DNA of 55,790 nucleotides from Nonomuraea ceibae (GTDB lineage Bacteria; Actinomycetota; Actinomycetes; Streptosporangiales; Streptosporangiaceae): NCBI RefSeq assembly GCF_019396325.1, contig NZ_JAHKRO010000061.1, forward strand, positions 1 through 55,790. Reading direction: 5' to 3'. A model generated the notes under the pieces. That model was given only the letters and a program-made list of their open reading frames with translations. It was not told where the DNA came from and ran no database searches. This document shows positions 9,601 to 18,827 of the stretch, one piece after another (within the stretch, counting starts at the first letter, position 1; each line of letters opens with the position of its first letter). A program made the translations under genes and the position numbers.

Positions 9601-11802
9601 TCAGACGGTGACGCGCTCGGGCTCGCGAGCGGGCTCGGCGGGCCGCTCGTCCTCCTCGCCCTCCACCGACAGGTTGGGCAGCAGCCGGTCGAGCCAGCGC
9701 GGGCACCACCAGTTCCACCGCCCGAGCAGCACCATGGTCGCCGGGACGAGGAAGCCGCGGATCAGCGTGGCGTCCACCGCGATGGCCACCGCCAGCCCCA
9801 CGCCGAACGTCTTGACCATCGGGTCGGGGTAGGCGATGAACGCGGTGAACACCGCGACCATGATGAGCGCCGCCGAGGTGATCACCCGCCCGGTGGAGCC
9901 GAGCCCCTCGGCCACGGCGCGCCGGTTGTCACCATGCTTCAGGTACGCCTGCCGCACGGCCGTCAGCAGGAACACCTCGTAGTCCATCGACAGCCCGAAC
10001 AGCACCGCGAACAGCAGCAACGGCACGTACGTCTCGATCGGCACGCTGAAGAACAGCGTCTCCAGGTACGAGGCGCCGGCCGGCGGGTCCATGCCGACGA
10101 GCCCGCTGCCGAGCCCGATGGAGAAGACGAGCGCGAGCGCCCCGAACGCGGTGCCGAGCGACACCAGGTTCATCAGCGCCGCCTTGATCGCCACGATGGG
10201 CGCCCGGAAGGCCAGCAACAGCAGCAGCGCGCTGAGCAGCACGACGACGGCGATGACCAGCGGCGTGCGCTCGGAGATGCGGTCACCGGCGTCGGCGAGC
10301 GCGGCCACCTCGCCGCCCACGTGCACCTCGAACCCGGGCAGGTCCAGCCCCCTGATGGCCTTGACGACCTCCAGGGCCTCCGGGTCGCTGGGCGCGTGGT
10401 CGGGGATGACCTGGACCATCATCACGGTGCCGGACTCGCCGATCTCGCCGTCGGACACGTGGCGGACGCCGTCGACGGTCTCGATCTCGTCCCGGAGCCG
10501 GTCCAGGTCGGCGTCCGTCGCCGCGTGCGGCACCGTCGCCACGACGCTGACCGGCCCGTTGCTGCCGGGCCCGAACCCGACCTCCATGAGCTCGTACGCG
10601 CGCCGTCCCGGATCGTCCTTGGCCCCGTAGCCCTCGTCGAGCGGCCCGAGCTGGAGCGACAGCGCGGGGGCGGCGAGCGCGCCGAGCAGCAGCACGCTGC
10701 CGATGAGCACCCGCCAGGGCCGGCGGGCCACCCACGCGCCGAGCGACCCCCACCCGGACGATTCGGGCCGCCTGCCCAGGAACGGCACCTTGAGCGCGTT
10801 CACCCGGTGGCCGAGCAGCCCGAGCTGGGCGGGGACGAGCGTGACGGCGGTGAGCACGGCGGTGACGACGGAGATGCCGGTGACCCAGCCGAGCGTGCGC
10901 AGCAGCGGGAAGCCGCCGAACATGAGCGCGCTGAGCGCGATGATGACGGTCCCGCCGGCGAACACCACGGCCCCGCCGGAGCTGGACACGGCGCCGCGCA
11001 CGGCCTGCCGGACGGTGAGCCCGCTGGCGAGCAGCCGCCGGTGCCGCGACAGCAGGAACAGCGCGTAGTCGATGCCCACGCCGAGGCCGATCATCGTGGC
11101 CATGATGCCGGCCTGCTTGGGCACGTCCACGACGTGGCCGAGCAGCCCGATCACGCCCAGGCTGGAGGCGACGCTGACGAGCGCGGTGAAGATCGGCACG
11201 AGGGCGGCGGTGAGCGTGCCGAAGGCGAAGACCAGCACGAGCAACGCGCACACGACGCCGATGACCTCGCTGGGCCCGGTCTTGATCTCCTTGTCGGCGG
11301 GGTTGCCGCTGGCGGCGGCGACGACCTCCAGCCCGGCCTGCCTGGCGGGCTCGGCGGCGTCGGACAGCGCCTGCGCGGTGGCGGCCTGCTGGGTGCTGTC
11401 GTGGCCGCTCAGCCGGACGGTGATCAGGCCGATCTGCAGGCTGGGCGACATCCCGGCGGCGCTGTAGGGCGTGCTGACCTCGTCGACGTGCGGCTGCTCG
11501 CGCAGCCGGTCGAGCGCCCGCTCGACGGCCGCCTTGCGCGGCTCGTCCAGCAGCGACCCGTCCGGCGAGTAGACCAGGAGCTGTACGGTGCCGCCGACCT
11601 CGTAGCCGGGGCCGAAGCCCGCGCGCATGAGGTCGTGGGCCCGCTGGCTGTCGGTGCCGGGGATGGCCACGTCGTTGCTGACCGGGCTGCCGAACACGAG
11701 GCTGCCGCCCATGAGCGCGGCGGCGGCGATGACCCATAATGCCAGGACGAGCCGGCCACGCCTGGCACACCATTCGCCCAGCCGGCCCAGAAAACGTGAC
11801 AT
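9601..11802 (-). CDS. MMPL/RND family transporter
   Basis: A 733-residue protein with two repeated halves, each an N-terminal membrane helix, an extracytoplasmic loop of about 150 residues and a five-helix bundle. The first half carries GLGVGIDYALFLLSRHRR and the second LFGLSMDYEVFLLTAVR, the paired Asp-Tyr motifs of the proton relay in MmpL proteins. The tail after the last helix is acidic. Actinobacterial MMPL proteins export lipids, siderophores or drugs using the proton gradient. ATG 11802 follows AGGCGAG. The divergent TetR gene and the palindrome at 11820-11837 point to repression by that regulator and release by a substrate. Confidence 0.9.
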   Translation of the reverse strand: MSRFLGRLGEWCARRGRLVLALWVIAAAALMGGSLVFGSPVSNDVAIPGTDSQRAHDLMRAGFGPGYEVGGTVQLLVYSPDGSLLDEPRKAAVERALDRLREQPHVDEVSTPYSAAGMSPSLQIGLITVRLSGHDSTQQAATAQALSDAAEPARQAGLEVVAAASGNPADKEIKTGPSEVIGVVCALLVLVFAFGTLTAALVPIFTALVSVASSLGVIGLLGHVVDVPKQAGIMATMIGLGVGIDYALFLLSRHRRLLASGLTVRQAVRGAVSSSGGAVVFAGGTVIIALSALMFGGFPLLRTLGWVTGISVVTAVLTAVTLVPAQLGLLGHRVNALKVPFLGRRPESSGWGSLGAWVARRPWRVLIGSVLLLGALAAPALSLQLGPLDEGYGAKDDPGRRAYELMEVGFGPGSNGPVSVVATVPHAATDADLDRLRDEIETVDGVRHVSDGEIGESGTVMMVQVIPDHAPSDPEALEVVKAIRGLDLPGFEVHVGGEVAALADAGDRISERTPLVIAVVVLLSALLLLLAFRAPIVAIKAALMNLVSLGTAFGALALVFSIGLGSGLVGMDPPAGASYLETLFFSVPIETYVPLLLFAVLFGLSMDYEVFLLTAVRQAYLKHGDNRRAVAEGLGSTGRVITSAALIMVAVFTAFIAYPDPMVKTFGVGLAVAIAVDATLIRGFLVPATMVLLGRWNWWCPRWLDRLLPNLSVEGEEDERPAEPAREPERVTV

Positions 11803-11819
11803 CTCGCCTGTTCCCCCGT

Positions 11820-11837
11820 CCTGTACGCCCGTACAGG
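11820..11837. promoter_or_regulatory. TetR-type operator upstream of the MMPL gene
   Basis: CCTGTACG-CC-CGTACAGG is a perfect 8-bp inverted repeat starting 18 bases before the MMPL start and 42 bases before the divergent TetR start. Position and symmetry fit a TetR dimer site that controls both genes. Confidence 0.75.
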
Positions 11838-11878
11838 GACTTACGATAAAGCAGGCACGCCCTGGTGGAAATGAGACG

Positions 11879-12409
11879 ATGACCACACCTGACGACACCC
11901 GCAGCCGCATCCTGGCCGCCGCCAGGGAGCTGTTCGCCGAGCGCGGCTACGCCCGCACCTCGCTGGCCGACATCGCCGCCGCCGTGGGCCTGACCAAGAC
12001 CGCCGTCGCCTACCACTTCCACCCGAAGGACCGGCTGGCCACCGAGCTGCTCGCGCCGTGCGTGGAGGACATGCTCACGCTGCTCGGCACCGAGTTCGGC
12101 GGCGACAGGCGGGCCTTCGCCGAGGCGCTGACCGGGTTCGTGGTGCGCCACCGGGCGGTGGTCCGGCTGTTCATGGAGGACCTGGGCGGCGCCGACGACG
12201 CGCCGCCGGGCTCCACCGGCGAGGCGGTGCGCACGTTCCGCGACGAGCTGTTCGCCCGGCTGACCGGCCCCGACCCGGACGACGAGGCGCGGCTGCGCGG
12301 CTGGGCCGTGCTGGGCGCGCTGCAGCTCGGCGTCACGCAGACGATGGACCTGCCGGAGGAGCGGGTGCGCCGGTCGCTGGTGCGCGCGGTGCTGACGCTG
12401 GCCGGCTAG
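11879..12409 (+). CDS. TetR family transcriptional regulator
   Basis: A 176-residue protein. Residues 1-50 are a typical TetR DNA-binding domain: RILAAARELFAERGYARTSL, then DIAAAVGLTKTAVAYHF with the recognition helix. The ligand domain is short. ATG 11879 is used, with GGTGGA upstream. It is divergent from the MMPL transporter with a perfect palindrome between them, so it most likely represses that exporter and itself. Its TAG stop shares a CTAG with the convergent ROK gene. Confidence 0.9.
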   Translation: MTTPDDTRSRILAAARELFAERGYARTSLADIAAAVGLTKTAVAYHFHPKDRLATELLAPCVEDMLTLLGTEFGGDRRAFAEALTGFVVRHRAVVRLFMEDLGGADDAPPGSTGEAVRTFRDELFARLTGPDPDDEARLRGWAVLGALQLGVTQTMDLPEERVRRSLVRAVLTLAG

Positions 12410-13503
12410 AGCCCGAGCACGTCGCGTTCGACCCGGTCGAGCGCGAGCCGCACCGCGCCCAGGGCCACGCCGTCGTCGCCGAACGTGGAGGTCACCACCT
12501 CGGGCCCGCTCAGGCACAGCTCGGCCAGGTGGCGGCGGAGCGGCGCCAGCAGCACGTCCCCGGCCTGGGAGTAGGCGCCGCCGATCACCAGCAGGTCGGG
12601 GTCCACGGCCAGCACGAGCGCCGAGGCGCCGATCGCCAGGTTCTCGGCGTAGCGGTCGACGGCGCGCAGCGCGGCCCGGTCACCGGCCACCGCCCCCGCG
12701 AACACCTCCTCGGCGCTGCCCTCCTTGACCAGGGAGGTCGCGGCCTCCTCCCAGCCGACCTGGCGCAGCGTGCCGATCTCCCCGGCCGCGCCGGAGCGGC
12801 CGGGGTGCAGCCTGCCGCCGATCAGGATGCCCGCGCCAAGCCGGTGCCCGGCCAGGATGTAGACGACGTCGGAGGCGTGCTGGGCGCTGCCGCGCCAGTG
12901 CTCGGCGAGCGCGGCCAGGTTCGCGTCGTTGGCGGCCAGCGCGGTGCAGCCGAACCAGCGCCCGGCGATGCCCGCCAGGTCGACGCCGGTCCAGCCGGGC
13001 AGCGTGAGCGACAGCGACACCCGGCCCGAGCGGTCGACGATGCCGGAGGTGCCCGCCGCCAGCGCCCACACCCGGGTGCGGGCCACGCCGGCGCCGTCCA
13101 CGCAGGCCAGGCAGGCGCGGCGGGCCACGTCGAGGCGTTCGGGGGCGGGCGCGCCGGCGGCGACGGGGACGCGCTCGCAGGCGACGACCTCGCCGTTGAG
13201 GTCGGCCAGCGTGACCACGACCCGGTCGCCGCTCACGTCCACGCCCACGACGTGGCCGGCGTCGGCGCGGAAGCCGAAGCGCCGGGCGGGCCGGCCCATC
13301 ACGCCCCCGTCGGGCGGCACCTCCCGGACCCAGCCGCGCTCCCCCAGCTCGTCGAGCACCGCCTCCACGGTCTGCCGGGACAGCCCGGTGATGCGGCCGA
13401 GCTGGGTCAGCGTGGCCACGCCCTCCCGGCGCAGCGCGCGCAGCGTCACCTGGGTGTTGACCTTGCGCACCAGCGACGCGTCACCCGGCCGGAGGTCGGT
13501 CAC
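12406..13503 (-). CDS. ROK family transcriptional regulator
   Basis: A 365-residue protein: N-terminal winged helix (LRREGVATLTQLGRITGLSR, then QTVEAVLDELGERGW), followed by a sugar-kinase-like ROK domain with VVGVDVSGDRVVV as the phosphate motif and LIGGRLHPGRSGAAGEIG. The usual zinc-binding Cys cluster of ROK kinases is missing, so this is a regulator rather than a glucokinase. It probably represses the divergent sugar operon (13603-17786) until the sugar or its phosphate binds. GTG 13503 is the first start in frame. The intergenic region contains AAGTTTCCTAT next to the operon's -35 box, a candidate half-site. Confidence 0.88.
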   Translation of the reverse strand: MTDLRPGDASLVRKVNTQVTLRALRREGVATLTQLGRITGLSRQTVEAVLDELGERGWVREVPPDGGVMGRPARRFGFRADAGHVVGVDVSGDRVVVTLADLNGEVVACERVPVAAGAPAPERLDVARRACLACVDGAGVARTRVWALAAGTSGIVDRSGRVSLSLTLPGWTGVDLAGIAGRWFGCTALAANDANLAALAEHWRGSAQHASDVVYILAGHRLGAGILIGGRLHPGRSGAAGEIGTLRQVGWEEAATSLVKEGSAEEVFAGAVAGDRAALRAVDRYAENLAIGASALVLAVDPDLLVIGGAYSQAGDVLLAPLRRHLAELCLSGPEVVTSTFGDDGVALGAVRLALDRVERDVLGL

Positions 13504-13522
13504 TTACGAGACCTCTTTCCAT

Positions 13523-13561
13523 AAGTTTCCTATTGACGAGTATGAGCCCGGATCCTAGCAT
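13523..13561 (+). promoter_or_regulatory. Sigma-70-type promoter of the sugar operon with adjacent operator half-site
   Basis: TTGACG (13533-13538) and TAGCAT (13556-13561) are separated by exactly 17 bases, the best consensus promoter in the window, predicting a start near 13568. AAGTTTCCTAT (13523-13533) abuts the -35 box and resembles AT-flanked TTTCC half-sites of ROK operators as I recall them. Confidence 0.65.
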
Positions 13562-13602
13562 CGGCCGACATACGTTAATCGGTTACATATGTGGAGGCGC
13601 AC

Positions 13603-14832
13603 ATGGTGACTCTCGCCGTCGTCGGCGCGGGTTCGCGGGGGAGCGCGTACGCCCGCCACGCCGTCGACTCGGGCCTGGCACGGGTGGTCGCGGTGGCGGA
13701 CCCCGTGGCGAGCCGGCGCGACAGGTTCCCCGGCGCCGCGCCGTACGGGGACTGGCGCGAGCTGGCGGCGCTGCCGCGCCAGGCCGACGCGGTCATCATC
13801 GCCACCCAGGACCGCGACCACGTCGAGCCCGCGGTGCGCTTCGCCGAGCTGGGCTACGACATCCTGCTGGAGAAGCCGATGGCGGTCTCCGAGGACGACT
13901 GCCGGGCCATCGTCGCGGCGGCCGAACGCTCCGAGGCGATCTTCGCGGTCTGCCACGTGCTGCGCTACACGCCCTACACCCGGGCGCTCAAGGCGCTGCT
14001 CGACGCCGGGCGGATCGGCGAGATCGTCAGCGTCCAGCACCTGGAGCCGGTCGGCTGGTGGCACCAGGCCCACTCGTACGTGCGCGGCAACTGGCGCCGG
14101 GCCGACGAGTCCACGTTCATGCTGCTGGCCAAGTCCTGCCACGACCTGGACTGGCTGGTGCACCTGACCGGCAGGCAGGTGCGCAGGGTGTCGTCGTTCG
14201 GCGGGCTCAAGCACTTCCGCCCGGAGAACCGGCCCGCCGGGGCGACCGCGCGCTGCCTCGACTGCCCGGCCGAGCCCGGCTGCCCGTACTCGGCCCGGCG
14301 CATCTACCTGCCGCTGGCCGGGCAGGACCGCTGGCCGCTGTCGGTGCTCACCGACGACGTCTCCGAACAGGGGGTCCTGGAGGCGCTGCGGACCGGCCCG
14401 TACGGCAGGTGCGTCTACGACTGCGACAACGACGTGGTCGACCACCAGGTCGTGAACATGGAGTTCGAGGGCGGCGCGACCGCCTCGTTCACCATGACCG
14501 GTTTCACCCCGGCCGCGCACCGGCAGACCCGGATCTTCGGCACCCGGGGCTCGATCGAGGGCGACGGCGAACTGCTGACCGTGCACGACTTCGTCACCGG
14601 TCGCGCCGAGACCGTCGACACCCGGGCCACCGGCGACGGCACCGCCGCCGGCGGGCACGGCGGCGGCGACGAGGGCCTGGTCAGGGCGTTCCTCGCCGCC
14701 GTGTCGAGCAGGGACCGCACGCCGATCCTGTCGTCGCCGGGCGAGAGCCTGCACAGCCACCTCATCGCCTGGGCCGCCGAGAGGTCGCGGCTCGACGGCG
14801 AGACCGTCACGCTGGAAGGAACCCCCACATGA
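13603..14832 (+). CDS. Gfo/Idh/MocA family oxidoreductase
   Basis: A 409-residue NAD(P)-dependent dehydrogenase. The N-terminal Rossmann fold reads LAVVGAGSRGSAYARHAVDS (GxGxxG) and the EKP motif LLEKPMAVSEDDC carries the catalytic-region Lys. A Cys-rich insert CLDCPAEPGCPYSARR (about residues 222-237) marks the subgroup often found with sugar ABC importers. It probably oxidises or epimerises the imported sugar or polyol. ATG 13603 has GTGGAGG 5 to 11 bases upstream. The first gene of a four-gene operon, joined to the next by an ATGA overlap. Confidence 0.88.
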   Translation: MVTLAVVGAGSRGSAYARHAVDSGLARVVAVADPVASRRDRFPGAAPYGDWRELAALPRQADAVIIATQDRDHVEPAVRFAELGYDILLEKPMAVSEDDCRAIVAAAERSEAIFAVCHVLRYTPYTRALKALLDAGRIGEIVSVQHLEPVGWWHQAHSYVRGNWRRADESTFMLLAKSCHDLDWLVHLTGRQVRRVSSFGGLKHFRPENRPAGATARCLDCPAEPGCPYSARRIYLPLAGQDRWPLSVLTDDVSEQGVLEALRTGPYGRCVYDCDNDVVDHQVVNMEFEGGATASFTMTGFTPAAHRQTRIFGTRGSIEGDGELLTVHDFVTGRAETVDTRATGDGTAAGGHGGGDEGLVRAFLAAVSSRDRTPILSSPGESLHSHLIAWAAERSRLDGETVTLEGTPT

Positions 14833-16079
14833 GAACACGGCAGATCACGGCCCTGCTGGCGCTCGGCGCGAGCCTCGTGGCCTGCGGCTCGTCCGACCCG
14901 GAACCGGCCGCGCAGGGCGGCGGCGACGGGCGTGGGCCGATCACGTTCGTCGGCGGCAAGTTCGAGGCCGAGTCGGTCCAGAAGATCGTCGACGCCTGGA
15001 ACGCCGCGCACCCGGACGAGAAGGCGACCGTGGTGCTGCTGCCCGAGGCCGCCGACGAGCAGCGCAGGAAGCTCGTCCAGAGCGCCCAGACCAAGTCCGA
15101 CACCGGGGACGTGATCCTCATCGACGCGGTGTGGACCAGCGAGTTCGCCGCCAACCGGTGGATCGACGAGCTCAAGCTGGACACCTCGGCGTTCCTGCCG
15201 CCCACGGTCGAGACCGGCAAGTACCGCGGCAAGCTGTACGCGATGCCGATGTTCACCGGCACCGGGCTCCTCTACTACCGGACGGACCTGGTCAAGAAGC
15301 CGCCGAAGACGTGGGACGAGATGAGGCGCATCTGCGACGAGGTCCTGCCCGAGCAGAAGGGCATGGCCTGTTACGGCGGCCAGTTCGACAAGTACGAGGG
15401 CCTGACCGTCAACTTCTCCGAGGCCGTGCACTCCGCGGGCGGCGAGCTGGTCGACGCCTCCGGCAAGCCGCAGGTCACCGGTGACGGCGCCAAGAAGGCC
15501 GCCCAGTTCCTGGCCGACGGGTTCAAGAGCGGGATGATGCCGAAGGAGGCGATCACGTACAAGGAGGAAGAGGGACGGGTCGCCTTCCAGGACGGCAAGC
15601 TGCTCTTCTACCGCAACTGGGCCTACGGCTACGAGGCCGCGCAGAAGACCGACGGGTCCAGCAAGGTCGCCGGCAAGACGGACGTGGCGCCGATCCCCGG
15701 GCTGGACGGGCCGGGCGCGGGCACGCTCGGCGGCAACAACCTGGCCGTGTCGTCCTTCTCCAAGAACAAGCAGACGGCCAGGGACTTCGTCGCGTTCATG
15801 ACCAGCGCCGAGCAGATGCGGGCGTTCGCGATGTCCAGCTCGATGCCGGTGGCCACGGCCGCCGTCTACGACGACCCGGAGCTGATCAAGAAGTATCCGT
15901 ATCTGCCGGCGCTCAAGGAGGGCATCCTGGCCGCCAAGCCGCGCCCGAGCGCGGTCCGCTACGGTGACGTGACCGCCGCCATCCAGGAGTCGGCCTACGC
16001 CGTCGTCACCGGCGCCAAGCCCGTCGACCAGGCCATGACCGAGCTGCAGGCGGCGCTCGGCCCGCTGCTCCAGCCGTGA
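14829..16079 (+). CDS. ABC transporter sugar-binding lipoprotein
   Basis: A 416-residue family 1 extracellular solute-binding protein. The signal peptide ends in a lipobox, SLVACGSS, with the lipidated Cys at residue 19. The mature protein has the two-lobe pattern of maltose/trehalose binders: a domain with DVILIDAVWTSEFA and YAMPMFTGTGLLYYR, and GTLGGNNLAVSSFSKNKQTA near the hinge. It delivers a sugar to the two permeases encoded next. Start ATG overlaps the previous stop (ATGA), and its own TGA overlaps the next start. Confidence 0.92.
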   Translation: MRTRQITALLALGASLVACGSSDPEPAAQGGGDGRGPITFVGGKFEAESVQKIVDAWNAAHPDEKATVVLLPEAADEQRRKLVQSAQTKSDTGDVILIDAVWTSEFAANRWIDELKLDTSAFLPPTVETGKYRGKLYAMPMFTGTGLLYYRTDLVKKPPKTWDEMRRICDEVLPEQKGMACYGGQFDKYEGLTVNFSEAVHSAGGELVDASGKPQVTGDGAKKAAQFLADGFKSGMMPKEAITYKEEEGRVAFQDGKLLFYRNWAYGYEAAQKTDGSSKVAGKTDVAPIPGLDGPGAGTLGGNNLAVSSFSKNKQTARDFVAFMTSAEQMRAFAMSSSMPVATAAVYDDPELIKKYPYLPALKEGILAAKPRPSAVRYGDVTAAIQESAYAVVTGAKPVDQAMTELQAALGPLLQP

Positions 16080-16990
16080 TGAGCAGGCCGCGCGGGCAGT
16101 CGTGGCTGGCGGCCGCGATGCTCTCCCCCACGATGATCGTGCTGGCGCTGGTGGTGTTCTACCCGCTGGTGGCGGCGATGCGCGAGTCGTTCTACACCAG
16201 CGGGCAGACGCTGGACGCGGACGGCTTCGTGGTGGAGGGCGAGCGGTTCGCCGGCCTGGCCAACTACGCCGGCGTCGCGGGTGAGCGCTTCCTGAACGCG
16301 GCGCTCAACACGACGCTGTTCACCGTGGTCACGGTCGGCCTGGAGGTGGTGCTCGGCGTCGCGATGGCGCTGGTCATGCAGCGCGCCTTCCGCGGCCGGG
16401 CCATCCTGCGGGCCAGCATCCTGGTCCCGTGGGCGGTGCCGACGGCGGTCGCCGGCCTCATGTGGAAGTGGATCTTCCAGGCCGACGGCGTGGCGAACGC
16501 GCTGCTCGGCACCGAGATCCTGTGGACGGCCGACGGCCCGTGGGCCAAGCTCGCCGTGGTCGTCGCCGACGTCTGGAAGACCGCGCCGTTCGTCGGCCTG
16601 CTCGTGCTGGCCGGGCTGCAGATCATCCCGTCGGAGGTGTACGAGGCCGCGCGGGTGGACGGCGCCTCGGCCGGGCAGCGGTTCCGCCGGATCACGCTGC
16701 CGCTGGTCAAGCCCGCGCTGCTGGTGGCCGTGCTGTTCCGGCTGATGGACGCGCTGCGGGTGTTCGACCTGCCGTACGTGCTCGTCGGGCCGCGCAAGCA
16801 CTCGGTCGAGACGCTGTCGGGGCTGATCTGGGACGAGGCCACCCGGGTGCACTACGGGCCCGCCTCGGCGTACGGGACCGCGCTGTTCGTCTACATCGCG
16901 GTGATCGCGTTCGTGTTCGTCAAGCTGCTGGGGGCCGACCTGCTGAGCGACGTGCGGCAGCGGCGGAAGGAGGCCCGCGATGTGGGGTAG
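16076..16990 (+). CDS. ABC sugar permease, MalF-like
   Basis: A 304-residue protein with six predicted membrane segments, beginning LAAAMLSPTMIVLALVVFYP. The cytoplasmic EAA loop, EVYEAARVDGASAGQRFRRI, contacts the ATPase. GTG 16076 or ATG 16079 can start it, both overlapping the previous stop. It pairs with the following permease. No ATPase gene lies in the operon, so a shared MsiK-type ATPase elsewhere is likely. Confidence 0.92.
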   Translation: MMSRPRGQSWLAAAMLSPTMIVLALVVFYPLVAAMRESFYTSGQTLDADGFVVEGERFAGLANYAGVAGERFLNAALNTTLFTVVTVGLEVVLGVAMALVMQRAFRGRAILRASILVPWAVPTAVAGLMWKWIFQADGVANALLGTEILWTADGPWAKLAVVVADVWKTAPFVGLLVLAGLQIIPSEVYEAARVDGASAGQRFRRITLPLVKPALLVAVLFRLMDALRVFDLPYVLVGPRKHSVETLSGLIWDEATRVHYGPASAYGTALFVYIAVIAFVFVKLLGADLLSDVRQRRKEARDVG

Positions 16991-17786
16991 GGCCGGGATG
17001 ATCGGCATCGCGCTGTACTGCCTGGTGCCGTTCTACTGGATGGTGGTGTCGAGCTTCCGCCGCACCTCCGACATTTACGAAATTTCGCCACTTCCCAGCC
17101 CGTGGTCGCTGGAGAGCTACGACGCGGTCTTCGCCGAGGGCATGGGGTTCGGCCGGTCGCTGGTCAACAGCCTCGTCGTCGCCGGCACTACGACCGCGGT
17201 CACGCTCGTCATCGGCACGCTGGCCGCCTACGCCCTGGCCCGGCTGCGCTTCCGGGGCAAGAACGTGATCCTGGCCCTGGTCATCGCGGTCTCCATGTTC
17301 CCCGGGGCGCTGCTCATCGTGCCGCTGCTCAAGCTGTTCACCTCGATCGGCTGGATCAACAGCTACCAGGCGATGATCGTGCCGTCGATGTCGTTCGCGC
17401 TGCCGCTGACCATTTGGAACCTGACCACGTTCTTCCGGCAGCTCCCCTACGATCTGGAGCAGGCCGCGATGATCGACGGCTGCACGCCGTTCGCCGCCTT
17501 CCGCCGGGTCATGGTGCCGCTGGCCGCGCCGGGCATCTTCACCACGGCCATCCTGGCCTTCATCGCCACCTGGAACGAGTTCATCATCGCGGTCACGATG
17601 GTCAACGACCAGGACGTCCAGACGGCCACCGTACGCATCGCGCAGTTCACCGGGGCGGCCAAGTTCGACACGCCGTTCGGCACCCAGATGGCCGCGGGCG
17701 TGCTGGTCACGATCCCGCTGGTGCTCATGGTGCTGTTCTTCCAGCGCCGCATCGTCTCCGGGCTCACCGCCGGGGCCCTCAAGTGA
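16980..17786 (+). CDS. ABC sugar permease, MalG-like
   Basis: A 268-residue protein with six membrane segments and an EAA loop, LEQAAMIDGCTPFAAFRRVM, at about residues 160-179. The N-terminus GMIGIALYCLVPFYWMVVSS is typical of MalG-type subunits. It overlaps the preceding permease by 11 bases, so translation is coupled. It is the last gene of the operon; a new gene begins 54 bases later. Confidence 0.92.
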   Translation: MWGRAGMIGIALYCLVPFYWMVVSSFRRTSDIYEISPLPSPWSLESYDAVFAEGMGFGRSLVNSLVVAGTTTAVTLVIGTLAAYALARLRFRGKNVILALVIAVSMFPGALLIVPLLKLFTSIGWINSYQAMIVPSMSFALPLTIWNLTTFFRQLPYDLEQAAMIDGCTPFAAFRRVMVPLAAPGIFTTAILAFIATWNEFIIAVTMVNDQDVQTATVRIAQFTGAAKFDTPFGTQMAAGVLVTIPLVLMVLFFQRRIVSGLTAGALK

Positions 17787-17840
17787 CTCTGCTACCTTTG
17801 TCCACTTCTTTCTGTTAAGTCGGTTGTGGAGGTGCGGGGC

Positions 17841-18815
17841 ATGCGGCGGCGGCACGGAACGGTCATCGGCGGCGTCCTGGCGGCCTGCCTGGTCGCGGGC
17901 TGCTCCGGACTGCCCGGCCCCGACCGGCCCGCCCGTCAGCAGCCCCCCTCCCCGTCCGCCGCCCCGGCGGCCGTGGTCTCCCCCCAGGAGGCCGCCGCCG
18001 TCCTCGACGACTACGTCAAGCGCAACAACGCCGCCAACAAGGCCAGGAGCGACGAACTGCTCGCCGCGTACGAGGCCGGCTCCAGCTACGCCATCGACCG
18101 CGCCGCCTACGCCTCCAGCCGCGCCCTCTCCAGGACGACCGAGTACGTGCCCTTCGGCTACACCCGGCCTGCCTTCCACGCGCCCACGCCCACCTGGTTC
18201 CTGACCACCGCCCTGTGGAAGGGCCGGACGAAGACCGCCGACACCCCCACGTACCTGCTGTTCACCAAGGAGGCGGACGGCTGGCGCCAGGTGTACGCGC
18301 CCGACGTCTTCTCCGGCATCGGCGGCGCCCCCGAGCTCGCCACCCCCGCCGCCGAGGTGAAGCCGGCCGACGCGACCGGGCTGCTCATGTCACCCGCCGA
18401 CTTCGCCAAGAGCTACGCCGCCCACCTCGGCGGCAGGAGCTCCACCCGCTTCGCCGCCGACGAGCTCACCACCTCCGCCGCCAGGAACCGCCGCAACATG
18501 GCCCCGTACGCCAAGCTCAAGGAGGTGGTCCGGCCCGCGTCGCGCTACCCCTCGTACGCTCTGCGCACCGCCGACGGCGGCGCCCTCGTCTTCACCACCT
18601 TCCAGCGCGCCCGGCGCTACGACGTGCGCCAGGGGCCGCAGCGCAACTACGTGTTCCAGAAGGACAACGGCCTCATCAAGGGCAAGTTCTACACGTACAT
18701 GAACGTCACGGACCTGCTCCAGGTGGCGGCCCACATCCCGCCGAAGAGCGACGAACCCGCGCAGGTCAAGGTGATCGCCTCCTACACCGGCATCATCACC
18801 GGCGACGGCCGCTGA
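17841..18815 (+). CDS. Secreted lipoprotein, unknown function
   Basis: A 324-residue protein with an N-terminal signal ending in the lipobox LVAGCSG (Cys near 22). A Pro/Ser/Ala linker follows, then a region of about 270 residues that looks like a tandem of two NTF2- or SnoaL-like halves (EAAAVLDDYVKRNNAANKAR, then FAKSYAAHLGGRSSTRFAAD), each followed by beta strands. I do not recognise a named family. GGAGG lies 8 bases before ATG 17841. It converges on a PASTA kinase gene with 12 bases between; a link with the kinases is possible but unproven. Confidence 0.65.
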   Translation: MRRRHGTVIGGVLAACLVAGCSGLPGPDRPARQQPPSPSAAPAAVVSPQEAAAVLDDYVKRNNAANKARSDELLAAYEAGSSYAIDRAAYASSRALSRTTEYVPFGYTRPAFHAPTPTWFLTTALWKGRTKTADTPTYLLFTKEADGWRQVYAPDVFSGIGGAPELATPAAEVKPADATGLLMSPADFAKSYAAHLGGRSSTRFAADELTTSAARNRRNMAPYAKLKEVVRPASRYPSYALRTADGGALVFTTFQRARRYDVRQGPQRNYVFQKDNGLIKGKFYTYMNVTDLLQVAAHIPPKSDEPAQVKVIASYTGIITGDGR

Positions 18816-18827
18816 CCCCGCCCGGGT

